From Amoebidium appalachense (Eukaryota; Ichthyosporea), in NCBI GenBank assembly GCA_963693365.1, contig CAVNZM010000006.1, positions 7,316,001 to 7,380,000 on the forward strand: a DNA stretch of 64,000 nucleotides, in the 5' to 3' direction. The notes below the pieces were generated by a model. It made no database searches. It was given only the letters and a program-made list of their open reading frames with translations, and was not told the DNA's origin. The translations under genes were made by a program, and so were the position numbers. Positions 49,713 to 62,779 of the stretch are shown here, in pieces (position 1 is the stretch's first letter; each line of letters starts with the position of its first letter).

Positions 49713-49893
49713 GGACCAGGCTCAAGCCAGTTTGTTTCTATTGCATAAAAATGCAAAAGAATGTTGTAGTATAAAAATTTACATATTAGCAAAAAGTATC
49801 ATGGTCGAATAAAACATGAACAGCAATTACACACCATGATGGCGCATTGATGTAAAACATTTAGTTTCTTGGTTTGGAAACACAAGATCTGTC

Positions 49894-50385
49894 GGGTTTA
49901 CACACTTTGTATTGCGTCTGCCCAAAGTTGACGTCAAACTGTGCACAAAACAATGTTGACGTTGCAACGTCAAACAAAGGCTCTTTTCCTATTTGTTCGG
50001 TCCGATCCAATCACTATTTTGGTGCGCTTTGCTCCAATCATCAATGCAGGATTAAAGAATACGAATGGAATTCGCTTGCGGCACATTCCGAACCACACAC
50101 AATAGATCTCGATAGGCTGTTACTAGTACTGTAGAAGTACTGTACAGAGTGTACAGAAGGTTATATTTGAATTTATTCCCCAAATGAGCCGATAGAACAA
50201 TAAAAAAAAGTATTTCAATAGCGTTTGCGTTTCAACTTTCCGAAATGGTGTATATATATGTGGACGTGGGCGCCCCATTTAATAAGTTCTATCCAATCTC
50301 TGTTTCAGTATGAAGGAATTTGTAGCAGCATGATCGCGGCCCTGCGGCTGCCTCAGACGAATTACAGTATGTAGTGTGTAAACCC
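49894..50385. mobile_element. ~490-bp non-autonomous element with inverted ends
   Basis: Starts GGGTTTACACACT (49894-49906) and ends with the perfect reverse complement AGTGTGTAAACCC (50373-50385). Similarity continues inward to a shared cgtctg. There is no coding capacity. An 18-bp perfect palindrome built on TGACGTTG lies at 49956-49973. No target duplication is evident; a repeat of taaacccctatgtagt follows the right end. Confidence 0.55.
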
Positions 50386-51626
50386 CTATGTAGTAAACCC
50401 CTATGTAGTGTACTCAAAAAAAAAAAAAAAAAAATTACATACCCTAGTTTTATATAATGGGTACTACTAAGAGGCTCTCGGCCGCGGCACACTTGCGCAC
50501 CATCATAATATAATATTCTGTGACGCGTGTACTATAATAATAATCATAAATTTTCTTAGCACAAGTATATACTTAGCAATTCTCTGGACTGTAAAACATG
50601 CATTATCCTGTTGATTGTATATGCATGTGTTGCAATACATGAAAGTTATGCATATGCACATGTGCAGCATGCATTTTCCATGTACCAGCAGGGTGTGAAA
50701 TTGTTTTTGGCTGCTGCCATTTTGGCACTTTTCCACCAGCCTGGATGGCCCTAACAGAGCCAACAACCGTTTTTGGGTGTATTTTATATATTTGGCACTG
50801 CTAGGGCCCATTTTGGGAAAATTGATGGACCTAACCTCAAAAAGTTATGGACAATTTTCGGACTTTTAGGGGCATAGCACATACAGACTGACAGATCTAG
50901 AGTCAGTGAGGGCAGTCTCAGTGACGCGTATGGCCTGGCACCTGAGAGCAGTGCCCGGCCCTGCCAGGCTGCCAGTCCTGCCAGACATGCACGCATATAT
51001 CACCGGTACCGGTGCATTTTGTACGTGTACATGCATATCTACATGTGCACGTGCAATTAAGTATGATCACGTGCATGTTATATACGTGGCGATATCTTTT
51101 ACTATGGATTATGCATGTTTATTCTACTTTTGAATCGGGAACTCGGCCCCACCCACCCGGCCCCACCTTCGCCCTGTGGCGATATATGTATATTAGCTGC
51201 AGGTGCTGCAGGACCGTACGGTACATACGTGCGGTGACGTATTGTTTTTGGAAACTTCACAGTCCAGTATACGTACTAGTTTGTCCGAACACCAATAATA
51301 TATTGGTACAACGAAGCATTTCACATCGAGCTGAACGCCATATTATATGCACACAGTACGTACGTATTTTTATAATCACCATTGAGATTAGTATGTGCTG
51401 ATAAATCATGTTATTAATATCACGGTCAGTGTCACAGTACCACGAACAGTCACTGCTGCACACGTGTGCGCGGGTACGCAGCGCGCGTGCGTCGCGGTAT
51501 GTATGTGTAACGTGATGCCCAGAAATGGCTCCAAGATCTTTTGGTCTGGTGCTCGGAGCCACGCGACTAAGGGTCGTGGAATCTACCGAGTCTTTCCAAG
51601 CCCTTCGGAGTCATTGGTTAAAAGTC
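50386..51626. other. intergenic, no gene seen
   Basis: AT-rich at first, with a short A-run at 50417-50434, then mixed composition with many TGCA/CATG-type words. No supported feature. Confidence 0.5.
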
Positions 51627-51634
51627 TATAAAAG
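51627..51634 (+). promoter_or_regulatory. TATA box upstream of the gene at 51721
   Basis: TATAAAAG 87 bp before the start codon, a plausible distance for a short 5' leader. Confidence 0.55.
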
Positions 51635-51720
51635 CTTATACAGACCGTTCATAACAGCTCAAACCCTAGAAGTTCACGAGTCCTTGCACGCAAAGCTCGT
51701 TTACAAAAGCACTGGGGAAG

Positions 51721-52380
51721 ATGTGTAATCCCAACAGTAATGCCTCAAACACGTTTGCGAAGATGGCAAGAAAGGAGGTGCAGTCGGCCAGGCAGGCCGT
51801 GCACAACGTGAACTCATCAGCACGGCGCTCTGTGTCTCTGATACAGACGTATGTGCACAACTGCAAGAAGAAACTCAGCGGGAAAACGTCACTGAGCTAC
51901 ATCCACGGCAAAACGCACAGAACAGAGCGCGAAAACAACAGCTTCACGACCCTCTTCGACTACTCGTGCAGGCACAGCGACATCGGGGCAAACACACATG
52001 CACACGCGCACGCACACACACCCACGGGCACGTTCATGAAGGCAGGCAGGCACATGTCGTTTCACCGTTCGGAGTCCGCCCCTGCGTCCTTTCACGGTTA
52101 CCACACCTACTACTCGTCGTGCAACTCTTGGGGTGTACGCTCTTTCCTCGCGAGCGAATCTCTGCATAGCATCACGACGAAAAGCGCTAGCGTGAAGACA
52201 TCCGGCCAGTCGATGGATAGCGAAGAGAACGTCGAGTTTTGTAGCTACATTCCGGAATTGTGCGCGAGCGGAGTGGTGAAGAGGGTGACGTATGCGAGAG
52301 AGACGGAGAAAATGGCCGAGAGGTTGGCGGAGGAGTTGTGGAGGGCGCTGGAGGAGGAGTCTGCGGCATGTGTGTGGTAG
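51721..52380 (+). CDS. single-exon protein of unknown function
   Basis: 219 residues from ATG 51721 to TAG. Codon use is GC-rich and the frame is free of simple repeats apart from a short Ala-His stretch (HAHAHAH) from a CA-like tract at about 51996-52020. The N-terminal half is basic (MARKEVQSARQAV, KKKLSGKTSL). The middle is Ser/Tyr/His-rich (SFHGYHTYYSSCNSW). The C-terminus is an acidic helix (ETEKMAERLAEELWRALEEE). There is no signal peptide or membrane segment. A TATA box precedes it. No domain recognised. Confidence 0.6.
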   Translation: MCNPNSNASNTFAKMARKEVQSARQAVHNVNSSARRSVSLIQTYVHNCKKKLSGKTSLSYIHGKTHRTERENNSFTTLFDYSCRHSDIGANTHAHAHAHTPTGTFMKAGRHMSFHRSESAPASFHGYHTYYSSCNSWGVRSFLASESLHSITTKSASVKTSGQSMDSEENVEFCSYIPELCASGVVKRVTYARETEKMAERLAEELWRALEEESAACVW

Positions 52381-53090
52381 ATTTTTCTGTGTGTGTGTGT
52401 ATGTGCACGTTTGTGTGTGTTTTCACATGTGTGCACGTGCTTTGCAAGTGCATGTGATGCCCGCCTGGTGCGGCTCAGTGCATTTGTATAGTTACTATAG
52501 ATTAGCTACATATAGCAATCAGGGCATTTTCTAAATTTTAAATCTTAAATTTAATCATAGACAGCCCACTGATGAAGACGAATTTTGTAAATACTTTAAG
52601 GTTCGACGAGCTTAAATGTACATAGTATTTTTTAATTCATATCAAATTTGATTCTTTCCGCCTCGGCCCAAACTTTGTTATTAGTATCTGAAGCCTAATA
52701 TGTGTGGTGACAGCGAATTACTATGGCATGCAGTGACCACTGAACCGCATGATATTAAACACAATCCACGAATCGAAACCCTTGGCCCGCAAATGATGTC
52801 AAGTCCAAGTACTCATTTAACCCTCCCCCCTCCCCTCCCCCCCCCCCCCCTCCGGCCTCCCCCCCCCCCCCCCCCCCCCCCCCTTCCCAAAAAAAAAAAA
52901 TAAAAAAAAATTCCTCCCAATGAAGGACTTAAGATTTACGGTAGGTTGGCGCCAGGCTTGGTGCACACACTCAAGAGAGTAGTACGGTTCTTTCTTTTGG
53001 CCTTGTAAGTGCTTTTTGCTATGACGAGCGAAAAACAGAAGTCGTTTTTTTTTATCTCTCTGTCCAAAATGGCTAGCCCAGACAGTGTAA
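52381..53090. other. 3' flank, no gene seen
   Basis: GT-rich start, AT-rich middle, C- and A-runs at about 52826-52902. No supported coding sequence. Confidence 0.5.
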
Positions 53091-53416
53091 AGGGGGTTTC
53101 TTTTAGACTTTCGGGCGGGGTCGGGTCCTGAGGGGATTCTATATGATTTTCATGCTGCGCATTAGCTGCGCACCATCGTTTGGCCGACTGCAAGGTACAG
53201 ATGCGCCATAATGCAATAATAAAGGTACAGATGCGCCATAATGCAATAAAAAAGAAACAGAAAAGTGTAAAAAAAGAAATACACAAGGGAATAATAATAA
53301 TAATGCATTAGGAAGAAAGCTGCAGTTGATATCATGATTTTTATGCTGAACAAATGGGTTGCTCACCCGGATGTGCTGGAATGGAGCAACTAATCGGGCT
53401 AAAAGAAACTTCCTTT
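53091..53416 (-). mobile_element. TTAA-type miniature inverted-repeat element, copy 1
   Basis: Ends are agggggtttcttttag and, inverted at the right, ctaaaagaaacttcct. The whole element is homologous, in the opposite orientation, to 59198-59459: both share the segments ccagcacatccgggt, aaatcatgatat.aactgcag and acagatgcgcc. The right flank is TTAA; the left is GTAA. A 29-bp internal unit (aaggtacagatgcgccataatgcaataa) is doubled at about 53194-53250. No coding capacity. TTAA target choice suggests piggyBac-type mobilisation, an inference. Confidence 0.75.
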
Positions 53417-53828
53417 AAGTGCCAATAAAGTGTTGCATATGTGAACCCACCATTACCTCTGACCAATGTGGCCGAAATTAAGAATCGCAGGCACAGACTG
53501 GGGACCAATCGGTAACCTCTGTTAAAGTTTGACCTTTTAGCTTCCGTAGCTTCCTTAGGCTTCTTCAAAAGTCCCCCCCCCCCCTCCCCCCGGTGTATTA
53601 TAACAACAATTGGCGTGTAATCAGGGGTTCACTTGGTCTTAATGCTGCTGACTTTCACAAGCAGACGTTGTACAGGAAATGAGGTAAACAGCACTTTTAA
53701 ATTTAGTTCTTAAGTTAAAAATTTTAGCATTTTTTACACAGGCAATGAAAGCAGCGGCATGTGGTCCTGCTAGACAGCCCTCTTCTCAACAGGGCATGGG
53801 GGGGAAGGGGAGGAGGGGGCGAGGGAAA

Positions 53829-53859
<31 letters not shown>

Positions 53860-54932
53860 GGGGAGAGAGAGAGTCTCATCTCTGAGAAAAAAAAAAAGAA
53901 GAAAGAAAGAAAGAAAAAGCTCCCCATACGATTACGGAAGGGAGCCCCTACGTGTAGTGCAAAGAAAACTTTGTCAACTTTTTTATGGTTGGGTCACATC
54001 GAATCTAGTTCGATCGAATCGTCCATATATGGAAACTCTAACAGACTGTTTTTGTGAAGGAAGCCCCTGCGTATAATCTCACCTCCTTCCCTCCCTCCCT
54101 TTCCCCACCCCTTTCTCTCTCTCTCCCCTGCCCTCCCTCTCTTCCCCCCCCCCCCCCCCCCCTCCTCCCCTCCCCCCCCCCTCCCCCTTCCCCCTTCCCC
54201 CTTCATCCTACCACGTTAACCTTTCCCTCCCTTCCAAGGTCTTTTTAAAATGGCGAGTTTATTCAATAGGACTCCTTGGGGCTATAGTACACACCTGAAA
54301 AACGGGCATATGTAACACTGAAGACGGCATCAAATTTAAAAAATTAAAGCATACTTTTTAAAACATATTTAAAAGGATAAAAAACAAGGAGTTTATTCGT
54401 TTGCATGTCTGCCCGCATTACAGGCTCGGTCTGCAAGGTGGGTCTATAAATAAGACATGTGTAGGGTACGGTTACCCATTTAATGAGCCTGTGTGTTTAG
54501 ACCACAACATTGAAATCACTGAATAAAAACTTTTCAAGTGGACTTAATAGACCCCCCCCCCCTCCCTCCCCAGCCCCCCCCCCCCTTCCCCCCCCCCTCC
54601 CCCCCCCCCCCCCCTTCCCCCTCAGCACCCCGGTCGAGTTGTTGTTCAATGGAAATAGGAGGTTAAAGAAGAGAAAAGAGGTAGCCAGCAGTCTACGGTG
54701 GTTATCGCTACACAGTCACATCATAACAGCCGGGAAAGAAGGGGGGGGGGGGGGGGGTACCAGGGGCGGGGGAGGCGGGGGGAGGGAGGGGGAGGGGGAG
54801 GGGGAGGGGAGCCAAGTGGTGTGTATGGGAGTGGGAGCTTTTAGAAGTGCCGTAGCGGTTTTGATATGCAAAAAAGGAAAAACGGTGGGTGGTGGGTGGG
54901 TGGTGTGGGTGGAGGGGAGCGGAGGACTAGGG

Positions 54933-54969
<37 letters not shown>

Positions 54970-55579
54970 GGTCCAGCCGGCCGGGGGGGGGGGGGGGGGG
55001 GGGGGGAGGGGGGGATAGGTGGAGGAGTAGGAGCTTAATAAAAACTGTGGAAAAACTTTAATCTCGGCCTGAGAATAGAAAGTAAAGCCATGAAATGTGG
55101 CTGTTCTACTGACATCACAAACAGGCACAAAGCGAAGGAAAGGGGGGAAGGGGGGTGGCACTGGGCGAGAGAGAATGTGTGTGTGTTGGAAGGATGGGGT
55201 GGGGGGAGGGGAGCCGGGGGGGGGGGGGGGGGGGGGGGGAGGAGGGATGGTTAACCGCAGCCTATCACATTGGAAAGCTAATGGACAGCCCCCCACCCCT
55301 CCCCGCCCCCCTCCCTCCTGCTCTCGTGTTTCCCCTTCTCCACCTCTCAACCTCCCCCCCCCACACCCCAAAACCCCCCCACTCCCTCCCCTCCTCCCCC
55401 CCACTCGTGTCCAACGGCTGTATCCGGAATGCACCTAGCACCCAAATGTAAATGCACATGCACCGATAGTAACAGTAGCATGGGAAACAAATGCACACAT
55501 CTGTGTACGCTAGTGTGTCGTACCACACACACACAAACACAAAGAAAAGACATATAAACATACACACACATACGAACAC

Positions 55580-55670
<91 letters not shown>

Positions 55671-56100
55671 GCACACACACACACACACACAAGCACACAC
55701 ACAAACTCACTCCCTCACTCACTCACTCACTCACATGGGCGCGTCGGCATGCGCACAGAATAAGTTGGGCCACACGAAGCACTACGAATGGCAATGATTC
55801 AGAATCCGGGTGGAGGGGGTGGGTGGGTGGGGAAGGGACGGGGAGGGGGAGGGGAGGGGCATGAGGGTGAGTTGAGGCGGGTGGTGGTGGTGGTGGTGGG
55901 TGGGTGGTGGAGGGGGGGGGGGCGGGGGGCGGGGGGATAAGGACCGGGGAGGGGGCGGGGGGGAGGGGGGGGTGGATCATGAGAAGGGAGGGGGGAAGAG
56001 AGAGTTGGTGGGTAGCCTTGAGAAATTACGTGAGCGGGAGAAGGGGGGGGGGGGGGGGACGAGAGGAGGGCAAAAATAGAGAGGTTTGAAAAAGGAGTTG
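53417..56100. other. intergenic DNA with homopolymers and simple repeats
   Basis: It holds G-, C- and A-runs (for example 53830-53859, 54940-54968 and 55218-55239), a CA repeat at 55578-55670, and G-rich DNA at 55810-56060. Long glycine- and proline-rich open frames here are repeat artefacts. No gene seen. Confidence 0.6.
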
Positions 56101-56600
56101 GTATGGGGAAAGCTAAGATAGAAGGACATTATAGAGGGATCACCATGATATGTTGAGAGTTGGTGGATGAAGTAAGAGAGGAACAACCATAAAATTTTAA
56201 AAAGCTAGTAGATGAAGCTAAAGATATCGGCCATGATGTGTTAGAGGGCTGATAGTTAAATATAAAGAGGTATCATCATTGTATGCTCGGATGCTGAAGC
56301 ATGAAATTAGAGAGGTATCACCATAACACGTCACAGGAACCATATTAGTAAATGCTACAAAGCTGGTAGATGAAGTTAGAGAGGAATACCAAAATATGTT
56401 ACAGAGCTAATGAAGACTTTACGGAGGGATCGATATTATCGGATATGTAACGTTACAAAGCTGGTAGATGAAGTTAGAGAGGAATACCAAAATATGTTAC
56501 AGAGCTAATGAAGATTGAACAGAGGGATCAATATTATCGGATATGTTACAAAGCCGTCTGTTGAATATTAAGAGGGATTTGCATCAAAATGTTACAGAGT
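56101..56600. repeat. degenerate tandem array with a 98-bp period
   Basis: At 56356 and 56454 the same ~62 bp, from tacaaagctggtagatgaag through agagctaatgaaga, recurs nearly perfectly with a 98-bp period, followed by the shared gagggatc.atattatcggatatgt. More diverged relatives (ctggtagatgaag, gagaggaa.accaaaat) reach back to about 56120. Confidence 0.8.
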
Positions 56601-56966
56601 GGATTGGGTTACCTAAGAGATATACCGGGAGTGAGAGGCGAAAACTTTCGGCGTATGGGCTAGAAGGTGATTGTGCGGGGGATGGGAGGGGGAGGGAGGG
56701 GCGGGGAGGGGAGGGGAGGGGGGAGGGGGGGGAGGGGGGAGGGGGGGGGGAGTGAGAGAGAGAGAGAGAAAGAGAGAAAGAAAGAGAAAGGGATATGGGT
56801 ACGAGGAGAGACGGGTGGGGAAAATATGTGCGGGTAAGGGTGGATTTGTGTATGTAGGGGTGGATGTGTGTGTGTATGTAGGGTTGGAGGTGAAGTGGTG
56901 TCGATTATGGGAGCTCGAGGGTTACGTGTGCTTGTATGGGTGGAGCCTGAACGGTGTGTGTGTGTG

Positions 56967-57005
<39 letters not shown>

Positions 57006-57239
57006 GGGGGGAGGGGAAGGAAGGGGGGAGAGGGGGAGGAGAGGGGGGGCTCTGTTTGAATAGGCTCATGGCAACAACGTGAAAGAAAATATATAACTGA
57101 ACAATAAGGAAGACAGGCCGGCCCGGTGTTATAATTTTCGATATGTTATATGGGGGGGTGGGGGGAAGAGGTTAGGAACATGACCCCCCTCCCCCTGTCT
57201 TCTCCTCCCCCTCCTCCCCAACCCCCTCCCCCCCCCCCC
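56601..57239. other. G-rich intergenic DNA
   Basis: G-rich with GA repeats at 56750-56790 and a G-run at about 56970-57004. No gene seen. Confidence 0.5.
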
Positions 57240-57490
57240 CCCCAATCCCTCCCCTCCCTCCCCGGGGAGTCTTCCCCCCCCCCCCCAATCCCTCCCTCCC
57301 TCCCCGGGGAGTCTTCCCCCCCCCCCCCAATCCCTCCCTCCCTCCCCGGGGAGTCTTCCCCCCCCCCCCAATCCCTCCCTCCCTCCCCGGGGAGTCTTCC
57401 CCCCCCCCCCAATCCCTCCCTCCCTCCCCGGGGAGTCTTCCCCCCCCCCCCAATCCCTCCCTCCCTCCCCGGGGAGTCTTCCCCCCCCCC
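57240..57490. repeat. C-rich minisatellite, six copies of 41-42 bp
   Basis: The unit is aatccctccctccctccccg followed by gggagtcttcc and a C-run of variable length. Six copies differ mainly in that run. Confidence 0.9.
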
Positions 57491-58053
57491 CCCTTCCCCC
57501 TCCAACCCCCCCAACCCCTCCCCACCCCCCCCCCCAAAAAAAAAAAACAAAAAAAAAAAAACATAGCCTTTGCTGCAGGTCAGGCTAAAGATTAAAAGAC
57601 ACTGATTTCTACTCTTCCCCCCTTCCCCCCTTCCCAAGCCCCCCAACCCGCTCCCCCTCCCCCCCCCCCCCCCCTGCCCAACCAACCTTCCCAGACCCCC
57701 CCCCCCCCGCCCCCCTCCCTGCCGCACCCCCCCTGCCTCCCTCCTTTTTTCTTCTCCCTTATATGCGCTCCCTTTCAATCTTCATTCTTCCCCTTTGTTG
57801 TTTTTCTTTCTGGCAACACCAAATTCCTTGAACTCTAACCTGGCTCACGATTCCCCTAAAGTTATTCCTCCATTACCACAAATGCAAATGGTGCTGAAAG
57901 GATGCCATATTGGCTGCTCACCTCCCCTTCCCCTCCCCCCCCCCTTCTCCCCCTCTCACCCAACCTCCCACCCACCCATCCACACAGACACATACACAGC
58001 ACGCAACTGCAATCGCACGTACTCACACATGTACACACACGTCCACTCACACA

Positions 58054-58103
<50 letters not shown>

Positions 58104-59197
58104 CATACATGCACACACACTTCTGCTCACATAGTAAACGTTTTGGGCCAAAACAATCTGTACCCGTGTACGAAACTCAGGAAGAGAATGGAGACTTGCT
58201 GTGTGTGTGCACAAGGGAGAGGAGGAGGAGGGGGGGGGGGGGGGGGGGGCAGCAAAATGTACCGTATAGTTTGGCAAACGGAGGGGTTGGGAAGGGGGGG
58301 GGGGGGTGAGAGGGGGGTTGGTGGAGGGGAATATAGTGATATATCTTCCACGCCCCGCCTCTACATGTACCAATCAGATTGACTGTGCGTGGCAACGTTG
58401 CACGTGTGTAGTACTATGCCCACCAAATAATTTCGAAAGTCGACCAACCACGGTCATAAACACGGAATACGGGGGGAGGAGGGGGGGGGGGGGGGGGGGG
58501 GAGGGTTGGGGGGGGGGGGGGGGGGGGGGGGGAGGAAACTGAGATCAAGAGAATTTCGTTAAGTTTCTTTTTTCTTTGCCTCCTAAGTATGCTGTGCATA
58601 CTTAAACTTCATCGGTCGAATAAATCCAGTCAAGAGAACAAAACTTCGGCTCTGTCAAGCCAGACTTTCAGTTGCAGAGACCCCCCTTAGCCCACCAAGA
58701 ACATGAAAAAAAAAATTTTTTATAACGACTTTATTGATATGCTCATCGAAAGAGAAGCATGCGAGATATCACAGATATCTCAGAGAAGAAAAATGCCTGA
58801 CTCACGGATACTGTAACGGAGGAGATATCGAAGTAGTAGTCATATATCTCGTGGGACTTTTCAAATTCCTAGCACTAGAATGGCATAATGGGGTGGGGAA
58901 GGGGGGAAAGGGGGGGGGGAAGGGGGGGGGGGGGTGCTGTTTATTATCGACATGTTATGTGATCTGTGATGAGGTGCCGGCACCAAGGCCAACAGTACTG
59001 TCACCCAATAAGTTGCACATGTAGATAACGACGTTACAACATATACATCATACGTGGAGATGTATTGTTTTATTTTTTCCTTTTTTTGTCCTTTGCAAGA
59101 GTCATTGCGGCAAATCTTAAATTTATATCCTACTTCAGTACAGAGTGCACTGAGCTTATCAAATGGGTAGCCCGGGTGGGCATATGTGTTGTCTTAA
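57491..59197. other. intergenic, simple repeats, no gene seen
   Basis: C-runs, a CA repeat at about 58060-58100, and G-runs at 58231-58248 and 58480-58531. AT-rich DNA follows from 58545. No supported coding sequence. Confidence 0.55.
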
Positions 59198-59459
59198 AGG
59201 GGGTTTCTTTTAGGCCGATTCATTGCCCCAATCCAGCACATCCGGGTCAAGCCATTTACTCAGTATATAAATCATGATATGAACTGCAGTCTTCTTCGCT
59301 GTATTATTATTCTTCCCTTCTTCATTTCTTTTTTTTCTCTTTCCTTCTTCCTTATTGTTGTATGATGGCGCATCTGTACCTCGCTGCCTGCAAAACCATG
59401 GTGCGCAGCTAGAATCCCCTCTGACCCGACCCGGCCCGAAAATCTAAAAGAAACCCCCC
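59198..59459 (+). mobile_element. TTAA-type miniature inverted-repeat element, copy 2
   Basis: 262 bp starting agggggtttcttttag and ending ctaaaagaaaccccc, with perfect TTAA on both sides (59194-59197 and 59460-59463). Homologous over its length to the inverted copy at 53091-53416. Internal T-rich stretches account for most length differences. No coding capacity. Confidence 0.8.
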
Positions 59460-59463
59460 TTAA

Positions 59464-60079
59464 CCCTTGAGCGATTTTGGTATAAGCACACACGGGATGC
59501 ATGTGAAAGCTTTGCCTTATGCGTTTGGGCACGGTTGTGCTCATCTCTAAAAATACGGAAGAATACAAGTAGTATACAGTATGGAGAACGATGTGAAAGT
59601 CATTGTCGCGTTGTCTCTATAAATACTACTTTAGACTACCAAGCCGCTTGAACGAAAAATTGAAAAGCTTGGGGAGAAAAAAAAAAAGGGGGGGGGGGGG
59701 GGGGGGGGTAGGACGGTAATATGCAGACACCATTCGACACCAACGTATGTACCTGATATAACACGGAGGGGATAAACCGGGGCTAAACCCGCCCAAACCC
59801 GCAGACTGGTAAATTTGTGCCTAGTGTCTGGTGCTTTGGGGGGGGGGGGGGGGGGGGGGGGGGGCAAAATTACGTCAATTATCCGGCCTCTAGCGAGCTC
59901 GTTTATTAGCAGGGCGCCCCTAGCTTAGCAAAAAAAAGGGAGACAATCACTCTTCGTATATGGTGTGGGTGCTAGCTAGCTAGAATCTTAAAGTTTTCCA
60001 ATTATTTCTAGCCCAACTCTCTCAAGTTCGGAAAATCATGAATCTAGCCCACCCCTGTAGCCCGCCGCTCCCCCCTTAG

Positions 60080-60122
<43 letters not shown>

Positions 60123-60388
60123 CCCAGCCGCGGCTGAAACAACAACAGCAACCCCCCGACATCTCCAGACATCAACACCTTCCACATGGGCTTCGATTAG
60201 TTATGGTATTTGTTGGGAGAGCTAGGGTTGGATCTCCAGTTTTGATGGCTGGCTCATAATTATCTCGAACCAATTTAGCAATACCTGATTCTATTTGATG
60301 ATATAATTTTTGTGGCTCCTAAGAGATTGGATGCCCTTTACCCCCCCCCCCCCCCCCCCCCCCCCCCCCGCCCCTCCCCGCATACGCG

Positions 60389-60472
<84 letters not shown>

Positions 60473-61370
60473 CACACACACACAGGGAGAGAGGGAACGT
60501 GACACATGTCTCCCCCCTCCCCCCCCCCCCCCCCTCTCCTCCCTCCCCGCTTTCAAAGGGGAAAGAAAAAACAAGAAAAGGAAAAAAAAATAGAAAATGA
60601 CAGCAAATTAGTGTAACAAAGGTTTCCTCGCACCCCAAACCTCATTCTTCCACCCCAGTCTCTCCTACTGCGGCATACCCTCCTCCCCCCTCCCTCCTCC
60701 CCCCCCCCCCCCCCCCCCCCCCGGTACCTCACAAAGTCCCTTTTTTCATGATACTGAAACCTTTAAGGAGGAGAACACCATCTCCCTATGATCATGCTCG
60801 TTGCCCCTCGAACCCCCCCCCCCCCCCCCCCCCCCCCCCCTCTCCCCCTCCCTCCGAACATACGCACAAACACCTCACTAATATAAGCCCTTGTAAACAT
60901 ATCCCACATACCAAATATCCTGAACATATAGCCCGTGGCTGCAATATTCTTTTGATAATCAGGGTTACCTTAGATATTTTTCTGATGCTCAGGTGGCTTT
61001 TCGAGATATTTAGATGATATCCTTAGCTTCATGATTCCACGGGATATACCGAGATGTTTCCATTTGATAATATATCTAGGGCCATTTTCGGGATATTTTT
61101 CGCAAGGGCAAACCCTTTTTCCCAGGGCCCCCACCACTCCAACCCTCATCCCTAACCTTACAAATTTAAAGGTTACCAGGAGCGGTCAAAAATCTTTTAG
61201 TCTACAATGCACAGACCATTTAATGAACGTAGGTGATCGTGTGGTCTTTCACGTGCGCGCCCTTGGTCGGGGCCGGAATTTGGGCTTGGGGGGGAGGGGG
61301 GTCCTATAGATAAAACCGAAAAGACGTGTGGTCGGTGCCTAATACTAACTTCCTACGTCCTGCCCCCCTT

Positions 61371-61409
<39 letters not shown>

Positions 61410-61859
61410 AAAAAAAAAAAAAAAACCTTGGAGGCCGAGGGGGGAGTGGGGGAGGAGGGCAGAAGGGGGGGGAGGGGGTGGGGGGGTGAGGGAGGCCTCC
61501 GTGTGATGACCTTCTTTGTGCTCGTTGCGTGGTATCTCTGACTCTCAATCAGTGTTTAAATTTGAGGCTCTACTCCTGAAACCCCCCCCCCCTCCCCCCC
61601 CCCCCCCCCCCCCTCCCCCCCAAACTACACTATGAGAAACACGGTGCAGAAAACAGACAAAAGCAAACAATCAAGCATGCAACATCAGCACCACACACAG
61701 TATGCAGTATAAGCGGATAACCTTTTTTTGGGGGGGGGGGGAAGGGGGAGGCGGAGGGGGGACTGGGGGGGAAGGGGAGATGGAGGGGGAAAAGGTTGGG
61801 AAGAGGAGGGGAGGGGAGGGGGTGGCATATGGGGTGGGACGGTGGGGCTAGAGGCTGAT

Positions 61860-61891
<32 letters not shown>

Positions 61892-62242
61892 TGTGCAGGA
61901 GGGAGCAAGCAGACAGTATGGGAGGGGGGAGGGAGGAGGGGGGGGGGGGGGGGGGAAGAGAAGGGACCTGCCCCTCGGCTATTTTGCCGCGAAATATCTT
62001 TTTTGTTCAAGTGGGGGCCATACACGACAGCTCAAAAGTGCGCACGAAAGCTCTAGGCCAAGTTTTGCTCTTGCTTTCAGCTCCATCCCCCCTCATCTTC
62101 CCCCCTCCCCCCCCCCCCCCCCCCCCTCCCCCCACACACACACACAAACACACACACACACCCTTCCCCTCCATCCCACCCGTCACCACCACCACCACGG
62201 CCTAGTGTCTCCCCCCCCCCCCCCCCCCCTCGTCCGCCCCAG

Positions 62243-62282
<40 letters not shown>

Positions 62283-62429
62283 TTTTCTACCTCCTTTTCC
62301 TTTTATCTTTTGAGTTGTTATATTGCTTCTTGATTTACCCCTGTTGAGAAAGGAAGCGTGAACACCTCTTTTTTCTTTTTTTCTTTCTCTATTTACTTCT
62401 TCTTCAGTTTCCCCCCCCCCCCCACCCCA

Positions 62430-62471
<42 letters not shown>

Positions 62472-62737
62472 AAAAAAAAAAAAAAAAAGTTGAATTATAT
62501 CTACCGACCGACTGTATATGTTTTGGTTTAACGGTTTTTTCCTCTGATCCAACCCTTAAAAAAAAAAGAGGAAAAACTCGTAGCAAGCGGTGATGATGTG
62601 AGGATACGATGGTAAGAGATTGATGTAACGTACACCGTGTGGGCGGATGGGCGCATCAGCCGGGTATTCTGGATCACAGTTGGTGGTGGTGTTGATAGTA
62701 GTAGTGGTGGTGGTGGTGGTGGTTTGGAAGGGGAGGG

Positions 62738-62779
<42 letters not shown>

